This document shows positions 55,565 to 63,666 of a stretch of 64,000 nucleotides of DNA, in pieces. Below the pieces are notes generated by a model that searched no databases, was not told the origin of the DNA, and saw nothing but the letters and a program-made list of their open reading frames with translations. The translations under genes and the position numbers were made by a program. Numbering within the stretch: the stretch's first letter is position 1; the number at the start of each line of letters is the position of its first letter. The DNA comes from an uncultured Alistipes sp. GTDB taxonomy: Bacteria; Bacteroidota; Bacteroidia; Bacteroidales; Rikenellaceae. The stretch covers positions 62,001-126,000 of the forward strand of contig CALUNL010000001.1 in NCBI GenBank assembly GCA_944322005.1, read 5' to 3'.

Positions 55565-55888
55565 TCAGAAGTCGGTAAACGGCTCGTTGAAACCGGCCGC
55601 ATATCCGGCGGCAATGTCCACGACCTCTTCCGTGGAGGCCTTTGCCAGCAATGTCTCATAACGGTACATGAGCACCTTGTCCTTGTCGGAGAACATTCCT
55701 ACAATGGAGCTGACAAGCAGCACCGCTACCGTAGCAGCCGCAAATGACCAGTACAGGACAGCTTTGGTTCGGGAGGCCTGCGGCTTCATGCCCACAGCCT
55801 TCGCGTTACGGCGTGCCTCGTCGAAGAAACCTTCGGGAACGCTGTAAGGCAGCCGTTTTCCTACCTCGTTGAAATCAAAACTTTTCAT
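55565..55888 (-). CDS. Single-span membrane protein, possible anti-sigma partner
   Basis: 107 residues from ATG 55888, overlapping the sigma factor stop by 4 bases (ATGA). Residues 1-40 are cytoplasmic (LPYSVPEGFFDEARRNA), one membrane helix spans about 47-66 (LYWSFAAATVAVLLVSSIVG), and a short C-terminal periplasmic segment follows. This topology fits an anti-sigma factor, but the protein is small and lacks a recognisable zinc-binding anti-sigma domain. The call rests on gene order. Confidence 0.55.
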   Translation of the reverse strand: MKSFDFNEVGKRLPYSVPEGFFDEARRNAKAVGMKPQASRTKAVLYWSFAAATVAVLLVSSIVGMFSDKDKVLMYRYETLLAKASTEEVVDIAAGYAAGFNEPFTDF

Positions 55889-56433
55889 TGTGTCATCAGT
55901 TCTTTTATGCGTTGTTGTGCGTAGTGGTAATTCGTCTTCAGTGTAGCCTCGCTCATCTCGGTTATCCTGCTTATCTCCTTGTAGGACAACTCGTCGTAAT
56001 ATCTGAGGTTGAACACCAGCCTCTGCTTGGCCGGAAGCGAGAGTACCGCTTTCTGGAACTTCGCCTCTATCGAGTCGGCCGAATCCCCCGTTGTTTGCGG
56101 GATCTGTTCGGCAAGTTTCGCCCCGATGCCGTCCATCCCGATGAAACTCCATCTCCAGCGCCGTTTGAGGTGCGTCATGCAGAGGTTCGTAGCGATGCTG
56201 TAAATCCAGGCCCGTAGCTCCGATGCGCCTCCCCGGAATGTGGCGATATGCTTGAAAACGCGTATCCACATCTCCTGCAGGATGTCCTCGCTGTCCTCGT
56301 GCACTACGACCATTCGCCGTATGTGCCAGTACAGAGGTTCGGTGTAAGCATCGACAATCCTTGCGATTCCGTCGTTCCTCGTCGCTTCGTCGGCAATCAA
56401 CCTCACTATTTCGGCGTTGTCGATATTCATCAT
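55885..56433 (-). CDS. ECF RNA polymerase sigma factor
   Basis: 182 residues. Region 2 is EDSEDILQEMWIRVFKHIATF and region 4 is LPAKQRLVFNLRYYDELSYKEIS, with the helix-turn-helix SEATLKTNYHYAQQRIK. It would direct polymerase to a stress or envelope regulon. A second ATG follows the first by one codon. It is the first gene of a set with the single-span protein and perhaps the Spy-like protein. Confidence 0.92.
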   Translation of the reverse strand: MMNIDNAEIVRLIADEATRNDGIARIVDAYTEPLYWHIRRMVVVHEDSEDILQEMWIRVFKHIATFRGGASELRAWIYSIATNLCMTHLKRRWRWSFIGMDGIGAKLAEQIPQTTGDSADSIEAKFQKAVLSLPAKQRLVFNLRYYDELSYKEISRITEMSEATLKTNYHYAQQRIKELMTQ

Positions 56434-56503
56434 CTGTTGCGGTTTCGAATATAAGACTTGCGTTTTTCCGAAAAGTTAAATTACATAATTTTTTTTCGGA
56501 TGC

Positions 56504-56538
56504 AAAAAAAAGAGGAATTTTTCGGATTCCTCTTTTTT
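56504..56538 (-). terminator. Terminator of the thiamine operon (minus strand)
   Basis: A 13-bp stem (56506-56518 with 56526-56538) with a 7-base loop, followed on the minus strand by T-rich sequence. It lies 20 bases beyond the stop of the lipoprotein gene. Confidence 0.85.
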
Positions 56539-56557
56539 AACGTTCTTCGCATATGTT

Positions 56558-57127
56558 CTATTGCTCCGTTATGTCGATAATCTCCACGGTCCAACCGAAG
56601 AGGTCCGACGCGCACTGCAGTTGCAGCTGGGCCATCTGCGAGGTGTTGGTGGAGTCGGCGAGGACCGCGTTTACGAACGACGTAACGTCGGGATACGTGT
56701 TGTTGACCTTTTGCGACAGACATTTGTAGAATGCGTTCTGCTGTGCGCGGTCGAGCCCGGACGGAAGGATGTTGGATCCGACCAGATACTGGTACGGGTA
56801 TATGTGCCTCATGTTCCTTGCGTCGGTGTTCAGCTCCTCGACTATCGTCGTCACGACGTAAACCTGTACCGTGTCGTTCACTCCCGGCAGTTCGATGAAG
56901 GAGGTGTATACCGGATAGTCCCCCTCGATTGCCGCGGTTACGTCGTCGGAGAAGAGCATGTACTCGGCCTCTGTCAGATCGCTGAGGTAGGCCAGTTCAC
57001 GGTATTCGCGCAACATCTCGCGCAGGGCCTGACGCTCCTGACGGTTCCATTTTGCCTGTTGCGAGCAGCCGGTTATGCTCACGGCCGCAATGAAGGCCAC
57101 GAATGCTGAAAGTAGAAATCTTTTCAT
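56558..57127 (-). CDS. Unknown lipoprotein downstream of pnuT
   Basis: 189 residues with a lipoprotein signal ending SITGC (Cys21). The mature part begins with a charged helix (WNRQERQALREMLREYREL) and ends in a region with two Cys. I recognise no domain. It starts 44 bases after the pnuT stop on the same strand, with no visible terminator between and a strong terminator after it. It is therefore a candidate third member of the TPP-riboswitch operon, although a separate promoter in the short gap cannot be excluded. Confidence 0.7.
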   Translation of the reverse strand: MKRFLLSAFVAFIAAVSITGCSQQAKWNRQERQALREMLREYRELAYLSDLTEAEYMLFSDDVTAAIEGDYPVYTSFIELPGVNDTVQVYVVTTIVEELNTDARNMRHIYPYQYLVGSNILPSGLDRAQQNAFYKCLSQKVNNTYPDVTSFVNAVLADSTNTSQMAQLQLQCASDLFGWTVEIIDITEQ

Positions 57128-57171
57128 TGTATGTACGATGTTTATGGTTTTACCGATGCATCAGGATGCAA

Positions 57172-57774
57172 TCAGTGTGCCATATTGTCGCATATGCGTT
57201 TCCAGCGAAGGTATCCGGCGATGGCCAGCACCGAGTAGAGTGCGTACAGGCCTGCCGTGAGCGGTATTCCCTTATATATGTAGAGTCCTACCGTGATGAT
57301 GTCGACGGTAAGCCAGACGAGCCACTGCTCCACGTGCTTCTTCGACAGCATCCACATCGCCACGACGCTCAATGCGGTGGTCATGGCGTCCCAGAACGGC
57401 ACGGTGCTGTCCGTGCAGTATTCGAGCAGGAGATAGATTCCGGCATGCAGCGCCGCGTATACGGCAATCAGCGGCAATACGAGCCTTGCAGGCGTATGGA
57501 TGATTCCGGCACTGCCGTCCGACGGTTTGCTGCCGCTGCGGTCTCCCTTGTTGCGTGAGCGGTACCATACGGCAAGTCCGTACAGCGATGCGAGCATGTA
57601 GTATGCCTGCATCGAGAAGTCTGCATAGAGCCCCGACTTGAAGTAGAGGGTGCCGTGTACGGCCGGCATAATGAGGCTTACGACCCAAAGCCAGATGTTG
57701 GCGCGGTACTCGAGCCACAGGTAGAGCAGTCCGAGTGCCACGCCGACTATTTGCAGCAGCAGTTTCCAGTCCAT
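57172..57774 (-). CDS. pnuT: PnuC-family transporter, probable thiamine transporter PnuT
   Basis: 200 residues with about seven membrane helices. The block VEQWLVWLTVDIITVGLYIYKG is typical of PnuC-type transporters. PnuC itself takes nicotinamide riboside, but members under TPP riboswitches beside a TonB receptor are known in Bacteroidota as thiamine transporters (PnuT). Both conditions hold here. The gene begins 4 bases after the receptor stop, so the pair is translationally tight. Confidence 0.85.
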   Translation of the reverse strand: MDWKLLLQIVGVALGLLYLWLEYRANIWLWVVSLIMPAVHGTLYFKSGLYADFSMQAYYMLASLYGLAVWYRSRNKGDRSGSKPSDGSAGIIHTPARLVLPLIAVYAALHAGIYLLLEYCTDSTVPFWDAMTTALSVVAMWMLSKKHVEQWLVWLTVDIITVGLYIYKGIPLTAGLYALYSVLAIAGYLRWKRICDNMAH

Positions 57775-57778
57775 TGCG

Positions 57779-60037
57779 TCAGAAGTTGAGCGTTACGTTG
57801 GCCAGGACGTTTATTCCGGCCTGCGGGAAGTAGCATGACCACGACTTGCGGTCGGCAAGCGTCGCGCCCTCCATCCACGAACCTCCGTAGGCGTTGTTGC
57901 AGTACTCCGTGTCGAAGAGGTTGTTGATGGCAATGCCGAAGCGTACGCGTTCGATTCTGCGGCTCTTTATCGTGTAGCTCAAATCGAGGTCTGTGACGCA
58001 GTAGCGGTCGAGCGTGAGGTCCTCGTACTGGCCGTTGGTCAGATACTGTTTGCTGACATAGCGCGTGCTGAGCAGCGCCTGGAATCCCTTCACGTGGAAG
58101 TCGAATACCGTACCCGCAATTACGGCCGGGGAGTAGGATATGGTCGTCGTGCCGCGGTAGAACTGCATCCCGTCGATGTTGTCGGTGTAGTCCTTGATGC
58201 GGTTCTGGCTGAATGTGGCGTTGGCGCCGAACGAGAACCATTTGGCAGGATGCAGGGACATCGTGAGCTCGATTCCGCGGCGGTAGCTCTTCGGGATGTT
58301 GCGCGAGAGGGCCTCACCCGTGTCGGAGAGCTCGCCCGTAAGCACGAGCTGGTCCTTGTAGAGCATGTAGTAGAAGTTGATTCCCGCCTCTACGATCTTG
58401 CTCTCGTAGCGGTATCCGAACTCCCAGTCGAAGAGGCGTTCGGCGGTAGGGTATTCGCCCGAATGCGTGTCGGTGAAGTTGTTGCGCGTAGGCTCCTTCT
58501 GCGCCACGGCAAACGAGGCGTAGGCCGTATGGTGCTTTGCGAACGAGTAGTTGAGTCCTATCTTCGGGTTGACGAAGTCGTAGTTGCGGTTGATGTCGAG
58601 CAGCTGCAGAGCGCCCGTAGTCTCGTCGAAGTTGTCGTTCACGCCGCCTATCTTGTGGGTGATGTGGCGGTACTGCACGTCGCCGAAGAGGTTCAGACCC
58701 CTGGTTATCTCCCAGTCGACCTTCACGAAGACGTTGGCATCGTACTTGGTGGTGTAGTTGCGGTAGTACTCCGTCTTTGCGAACTCCGGAGCCCTCTCGA
58801 GGTCGAAAATCTGCCCGTGGTGGTTACCGTCGTAGATGTTGGCCGAAAGCCCCATCGAGACACCGACCTTCTTGCCCGAATAGTTGGCCGATGCGACGAT
58901 GCCGCCGAAGTCGTTGCGCATTATTTTCTTGCGCACGAGGTTGGTAACCTCGACCATCGTACCGTCGACATCTATCGGTGCGATGCCGTACTCGGCAAGG
59001 TCTTCGTCGTTCTTGTAGTTCTGGTAGTATCCGTATCCGTAGGTGTAGTGTCCGGTGACGTTGAGCGACCACCTGTCGTTGAACATGTGGTTGACGATTA
59101 TCTGGTTGTTGAACTGCAGGTAGTTGTCCTTGTGGTCCTTGTAGAAGCCTACGACGCCGCGCATCGGTACGCCGTCACCGTCGAGTATGTGGTTGCCTGC
59201 CGCATCGTGCAGGTATCCTATTATCTCGCCCTCCGGGTTGTAGCGGCGGTTTTCGGCCATCTGCTCCTTGCTCAGACCTGTATAGGCAAGGTATACCTCG
59301 GCCTTTCCGCCGAACGAGAGAACCTTGACCATAGTGCGTCCCTTGTAGTAGCCGGCCTGGAACATGTAGGACTTGAGGTCTGTGGAGGCCCTGTCCACGT
59401 ATCCGTCCGAAGAGATGTGCGACACGCGTGCGTCTATCGCCCAGTGTCCGCCCATAAGGCCGGAACTGATGTTTACGGCCTGCTTGGCAGTGTTGAACGA
59501 GCCGTAGGAGAGCGATGCCGAACCTCCGAACTCGGTCGGGAGCGAAGATGTGGTCATGTTTATCGAGCCGCCGAAGGCGCCCGTTCCGTTGGTCGACGTT
59601 CCGGCTCCGCGCTGTACCTGTATCGAGCCTATCGACGATGCGATGTCGGGCGTGTCGTACCAGTACACCGAGTGCGTCTCGGCGTCGTTCATCGGAACGC
59701 CGTTCATGGTTACGTTGATTCGCGTTGCGTCGGTTCCGCGCAGCCTCATCGAGGTGCCGCCGATGCCGGTTCCGGCTTCGGATGTGGCTATGAGCGACGG
59801 GGTCATCTGGAGCAGGTACGGGATGTCGCGTCCGTAGTTGTTGTCCGCAATCTCCTCCTGTGAGAGGTTGGTGTAGGCAATAGGAGTCTGCTTTTTGGCC
59901 CGCGTGGCGGTCACCTCCACGCTCTGGATCTCATACATCGTGACCGAATCGGCCTGCGGCTCCGCCGGAGCCTGCTGTGCCGCTGCAGTGCCGGCGCATA
60001 CCGCTGCCGAACACATCAAAACAAAAAACCTTTTCAT
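57779..60037 (-). CDS. TonB-dependent receptor for thiamine uptake
   Basis: 752 residues: a signal peptide ending AAAQ (about 20), a plug (about 45-170: IPYLLQMTPSLI, MRLRGTDATRINVTMNGVPMNDAE, VQRGAGTSTNGTGAFGG) and a barrel ending in the aromatic VLANVTLNF. Unlike the receptor at 14861 it has no carboxypeptidase-like N-terminal domain. The TPP riboswitch in its leader and pnuT directly downstream identify the cargo as thiamine or a phosphorylated form. The assignment of substrate is by regulation and context. Confidence 0.86.
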   Translation of the reverse strand: MKRFFVLMCSAAVCAGTAAAQQAPAEPQADSVTMYEIQSVEVTATRAKKQTPIAYTNLSQEEIADNNYGRDIPYLLQMTPSLIATSEAGTGIGGTSMRLRGTDATRINVTMNGVPMNDAETHSVYWYDTPDIASSIGSIQVQRGAGTSTNGTGAFGGSINMTTSSLPTEFGGSASLSYGSFNTAKQAVNISSGLMGGHWAIDARVSHISSDGYVDRASTDLKSYMFQAGYYKGRTMVKVLSFGGKAEVYLAYTGLSKEQMAENRRYNPEGEIIGYLHDAAGNHILDGDGVPMRGVVGFYKDHKDNYLQFNNQIIVNHMFNDRWSLNVTGHYTYGYGYYQNYKNDEDLAEYGIAPIDVDGTMVEVTNLVRKKIMRNDFGGIVASANYSGKKVGVSMGLSANIYDGNHHGQIFDLERAPEFAKTEYYRNYTTKYDANVFVKVDWEITRGLNLFGDVQYRHITHKIGGVNDNFDETTGALQLLDINRNYDFVNPKIGLNYSFAKHHTAYASFAVAQKEPTRNNFTDTHSGEYPTAERLFDWEFGYRYESKIVEAGINFYYMLYKDQLVLTGELSDTGEALSRNIPKSYRRGIELTMSLHPAKWFSFGANATFSQNRIKDYTDNIDGMQFYRGTTTISYSPAVIAGTVFDFHVKGFQALLSTRYVSKQYLTNGQYEDLTLDRYCVTDLDLSYTIKSRRIERVRFGIAINNLFDTEYCNNAYGGSWMEGATLADRKSWSCYFPQAGINVLANVTLNF

Positions 60038-60063
60038 TACTTTTTTAGTTTATAAAACAGCAT

Positions 60064-60160
60064 GAAAAGGGATACGTCGATTATGCACTCCCGGTCTCGG
60101 CATTACCCGTATCCGGTACAATGGGTATAATCTCAGCCCGCCGCAGCGAGCACCCCTTTC
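60064..60160 (-). ncRNA. TPP riboswitch
   Basis: On the minus strand the conserved core CTGAGA is followed by an ACCGGAT and GGGTAATGCC segment and then GGGA, matching the thiamine pyrophosphate aptamer (CTGAGA, ACCTGATCTGGATAATGCC, GGGA). The P1 helix pairs GAAAGGGG (60160-60153) with CCCTTTTC (60071-60064). The aptamer ends 27 bases before the receptor ATG at 60037, so TPP probably blocks ribosome access; no separate terminator hairpin is seen. It lowers expression of the receptor and pnuT when TPP is abundant. Confidence 0.93.
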
Positions 60161-60171
60161 ATTTTTCGGCG

Positions 60172-60179
60172 CAAAGATA
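60172..60179 (-). promoter_or_regulatory. -7 element of the riboswitch-controlled operon
   Basis: TATCTTTG on the minus strand (60179-60172) is an exact -7 match, and a start about 7 bases on would begin the RNA just before the riboswitch P1 helix. A -33 match at the usual spacing was not found. Confidence 0.6.
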
Positions 60180-60220
60180 ACTATTTCGATTCAAAACGGT
60201 ACTCCGAATCCCCGAAAAAA

Positions 60221-61177
60221 TCACATCCCGAGGAACTCCTTGGTCACCACCACCTTGATGGCCTTGCGCAGGACATTCATCTCGACAGGTGTGCCTCCGA
60301 AGAGTTCTCCGTCCGTCTCGAGCATTATGTCCGGTGCCGACACGATCTTCACGCTGCGGCCCTGTGCATGTATGACATGCCCGATCTGGTATATCCTTCC
60401 GTTGAAGAGCTTGCGCAGGCGGAATACGATGTGCCACCAGTGTATCGGGCGGATGATGGTCAGGTCGAGCAGTCCGTCGTCGGCCACGGCATTCGGCAGC
60501 TGTTGTATTCCGCCGCCGTTGTACTTGCATATTCCGACGGCGGTACTGAACAGGAGGTCCTTGAATATGACCTTCCCGTCGACCGTTATCACCGTTCCGG
60601 ACGACTTGTAGCTGAAGTACGACTTGAGGATGCTGTACGGGTATATCCAGCGACCCTTGCGGCCCTTCATCTTCTGGTGGTTGAAGTTCGATATGACGTG
60701 GGCGTCGAACCCGAGGCCGGCCACGTTGGCCATGTAGCGCGTCTGGGTGTAGTGCGACTCGGTGTAGGTCACCGTACCGACGTCCTGCAGGAACGAATGG
60801 CCCTCGCGGATGGCCCGTATGGCCTCCGAGTAGTGCTCCGGTATGCCGAATGTGCGGACCCAGTCGTTGCCCGTGCCGACGGCTATGACGGCGAGCAGAA
60901 TCTCCTTCGGTTCGACGCTCTTCTGTATGAAGAGTCCGTTCACGACCTCGTTGAGGGTTCCGTCGCCGCCGACAACTATTATCCTGCGGTATCCGGCACT
61001 GGCCGCCGATACCGTAAGTTCCGTCGCATGGTATTTGTGCTCGGTGAACACTGCGTCGTGCTGCACGTCGTTGTTGCGCAGCAGTCGCGATATGTGTGGG
61101 AAATCTATGAGCCCTCGTCCCGAGCCCGCCACGGGGTTCACTATCACGAACCACCGTTCATCCGTGTTTCTTGTCAC
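60221..61177 (-). CDS. Diacylglycerol/lipid kinase family protein
   Basis: 318 residues. The ATP-binding core is VNPVAGSGRG, VVGGDGTLNEVVNG and AVGTGNDW, the signature of the DAGK_cat/YegS family. A C-terminal beta domain includes ISAPDIMLETDGEL-type strands. It phosphorylates a membrane lipid such as diacylglycerol, sphingosine base or undecaprenol; Bacteroidota sphingolipids make a sphingoid substrate possible. It follows pepD by 5 bases and is probably the last gene of that operon. Confidence 0.87.
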   Translation of the reverse strand: MTRNTDERWFVIVNPVAGSGRGLIDFPHISRLLRNNDVQHDAVFTEHKYHATELTVSAASAGYRRIIVVGGDGTLNEVVNGLFIQKSVEPKEILLAVIAVGTGNDWVRTFGIPEHYSEAIRAIREGHSFLQDVGTVTYTESHYTQTRYMANVAGLGFDAHVISNFNHQKMKGRKGRWIYPYSILKSYFSYKSSGTVITVDGKVIFKDLLFSTAVGICKYNGGGIQQLPNAVADDGLLDLTIIRPIHWWHIVFRLRKLFNGRIYQIGHVIHAQGRSVKIVSAPDIMLETDGELFGGTPVEMNVLRKAIKVVVTKEFLGM

Positions 61178-61182
61178 TTCAT

Positions 61183-62643
61183 CTATTGTTTACGTGGTGC
61201 GTTGCGGAGCGTGTGGAGCAGGAAGCGGTAGAACTTGTCCACCGATTCGATGCTCACCTTCTCGTCCGGGGAGTGAGGGTAGCATATCGTCGGGCCGAAC
61301 GAAATCATGTCGAGGTTCGGGTATGTGCCGCCGATGATTCCGCACTCGAGTCCGGCATGGATGGCCGTTACGGCCGGCTTGCGCCCGAAAAGATCCTCGT
61401 ACGATGCGAGCATGGCGTGCAGTATCGGCGAGTTCATGTCCGGTTTCCAGCCGTCGTAGTCGCCGGTAAGTTCGCATGTGGCTCCTGCAAGCTCGAAGAC
61501 GCCGCTTATGGCCTCGCCGAGTGCATGTTTCTCACTGGCCACCGAACTGCGCAGCAGGCACTGTATCTTTACGCACGAGCCGTCGGACACGACGCGGGCC
61601 ATGTTCGACGAGGTCTGTACCAGGCCCTCCATCTCGACGGACATCTTGTCAACGCCGTCGGGTGCTCCGACAACGGCCTTCACAAGACGCGCTGCGACAT
61701 CCTCCGGAATCATGCGCTCCGGACGTTCCGCAGCCGTCGCGGTGACGGATATCCCCTCCTCGATACCGGAGAACTCGTCGCGGACGGTCTTTTCGAACTC
61801 TGCGACGACCTTTTCGAAACGCCCGGCATCGGCCTCGCGTACGAGTATGGTTGCCGTCGATTCGCGCGGAATGGCGTTGCGCAATCCTCCGCCGTCGACC
61901 GAGCACAACAGAACCTCTCCTCCGAAGTGGCGGAGCAGACGGAACAGCAGGCGGTTCGAATTGGCGCGCTGGCAGACTATCTGAATGCCCGAGTGGCCTC
62001 CCTTCAGCCCCTTGACATCCACACGGTATGCCTTGTAGCCCTTTTCCGGTGTCGGTACTTCATTGTACGGCAGTCGGATGTTGGCGTCGAGCCCTCCGGC
62101 GCAGCCTACGTAGAGTTCGCCCTCGGTCTCGGAGTCGAGGTTGAGCAGTATGTCGCCCTTGAGAAGCCCTCCTTTAAGCCCGAAGGCGCCGTCCATGCCG
62201 GTCTCCTCGGTTGCGGTGAACAGAGCCTCTATCGGGCCGTGCTCGATTGTGTCGTCCTCCAGTACGGCGAGTATAGATGCCACGCCGATGCCGTTGTCGG
62301 CACCGAGCGTCGTGCCGTCGGCCGTTACCCATTCGCCGTCGACGTATGCCTGTATCGCATCCTTCTCGAAATCGAACACCTTGTCGTTGTTCTTCTGCGG
62401 AACCATGTCGAGGTGCGCCTGCAGGACGATTCCCTTGCGGTCCTCCATTCCCGGTGTGGCGGCCTTGCGGACATATACGTTGCAGGCGTCGTCGACGCTG
62501 CACTCCAGCCCCTTCGAGGCGGCGAAATCGGTGATGTACTTGCGTATGCGCTCCTCATGGTGCGACGGACGCGGAATTTCGACTATCTCGGCGAAGTGTT
62601 TCCAGACGAGAGCCGGCGAAAGTTTGCAGATGTTGCTGTTCAT
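61183..62643 (-). CDS. pepD: Aminoacyl-histidine dipeptidase (peptidase D, M20C)
   Basis: 486 residues from ATG 62643 (MNSNICKLSP). The dinuclear-zinc site shows QAHLDMVPQ, LGADNGIGVA and TATEETGMDGA, and a later HAGLECG supplies the last ligand. It cleaves dipeptides such as carnosine-like Xaa-His in the cytoplasm. It lies 13 bases after phoH in the same operon. Confidence 0.9.
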   Translation of the reverse strand: MNSNICKLSPALVWKHFAEIVEIPRPSHHEERIRKYITDFAASKGLECSVDDACNVYVRKAATPGMEDRKGIVLQAHLDMVPQKNNDKVFDFEKDAIQAYVDGEWVTADGTTLGADNGIGVASILAVLEDDTIEHGPIEALFTATEETGMDGAFGLKGGLLKGDILLNLDSETEGELYVGCAGGLDANIRLPYNEVPTPEKGYKAYRVDVKGLKGGHSGIQIVCQRANSNRLLFRLLRHFGGEVLLCSVDGGGLRNAIPRESTATILVREADAGRFEKVVAEFEKTVRDEFSGIEEGISVTATAAERPERMIPEDVAARLVKAVVGAPDGVDKMSVEMEGLVQTSSNMARVVSDGSCVKIQCLLRSSVASEKHALGEAISGVFELAGATCELTGDYDGWKPDMNSPILHAMLASYEDLFGRKPAVTAIHAGLECGIIGGTYPNLDMISFGPTICYPHSPDEKVSIESVDKFYRFLLHTLRNAPRKQ

Positions 62644-62656
62644 GATATTACAGGTT

Positions 62657-63655
62657 TTAGATTTTGTTCTCTTCGGATTGCCCCTTGTCCTCCCTGACGG
62701 ATTCCGCCCGGCGGTCGAAGGCATCGACGATATGCTTCACGAGCTGGTGGCGTACGATGTCGCGCTTGTCGAACTCGACAAAGCCTATCCCCTCGATTCC
62801 GCGCACCGTCTCCATTGCCCTGACGAGTCCGCTGTCGCTGCGGCGCGGCAGGTCCACCTGCGTGACGTCGCCCGTGACGATGAACTTGGCGTTCGGTCCC
62901 ATTCGCGTCAGGAACATCTTTATCTGCGACATGGTGGTGTTCTGCGCCTCGTCCAGAATCACGAATGCGTTGTCAAGCGTACGGCCTCGCATGTATGCCA
63001 GAGGTGCAATCTGGACTGTCCCATCCTCGATGTATTTCTGCAGTTTTGCGGCCGGAATCATATCGTTCAGCGCATCGTACAGCGGTTGGAGGTATGGGTC
63101 GAGCTTCTCCTTGAGGTCGCCCGGCAGGAAGCCGAGCTTCTCTCCGGCCTCGACGGCCGGACGCGTCAGTATGACGCGCTTGACGCACTTGTCGCGCAGG
63201 GCCCGTACGGCCAGTGCGATGGCCGTGTAGGTCTTTCCCGAACCGGCCGGACCGGTTGCGAATATCAGGTCGCACGAGTCGTACATCTCGACCAGGCGCC
63301 GCTGGTTTACGGTGCGAGCCTTTACGGCGATGCCGTTGTTGCCGTAGACGATGACCTCCCTGTCGGACTGCCGCTCCTCGCCGCGGCCCGGAAAGCCCTG
63401 GGCGAACGACTGCTCTATGACCTCCTTGGATATGTGCCCGTACTTGTCGTAATATGCGATGAGACCCTTCAGATGCTTTTCGAACTTTTCGGTTTCGGAA
63501 CCCGGCCCTATGACCTTGAGGGTCGTTCCGCGCTCGATTATCCGCAGCGACGGGTGCATCGCCTTTATCTGTTCGAGGTAGACGTTTTTCGCTCCGTAGA
63601 GTTCACGGGCATCCACGTTACCTATTATTATCTCTCTGCTTGTGGCTTCTGTCAT
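62657..63655 (-). CDS. phoH: PhoH-family ATPase
   Basis: 332 residues from ATG 63655. Walker A is ATGPAGSGKTYTA and Walker B is FVILDEAQN; an N-terminal KH-like RNA-binding region (SLRIIERGTTLKVIG) precedes. PhoH proteins are putative RNA-acting ATPases linked to stress and ribosome biogenesis. It is preceded 11 bases upstream by the outer-membrane barrel gene. Confidence 0.9.
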   Translation of the reverse strand: MTEATSREIIIGNVDARELYGAKNVYLEQIKAMHPSLRIIERGTTLKVIGPGSETEKFEKHLKGLIAYYDKYGHISKEVIEQSFAQGFPGRGEERQSDREVIVYGNNGIAVKARTVNQRRLVEMYDSCDLIFATGPAGSGKTYTAIALAVRALRDKCVKRVILTRPAVEAGEKLGFLPGDLKEKLDPYLQPLYDALNDMIPAAKLQKYIEDGTVQIAPLAYMRGRTLDNAFVILDEAQNTTMSQIKMFLTRMGPNAKFIVTGDVTQVDLPRRSDSGLVRAMETVRGIEGIGFVEFDKRDIVRHQLVKHIVDAFDRRAESVREDKGQSEENKI

Positions 63656-63666
63656 TTTATAACCGG

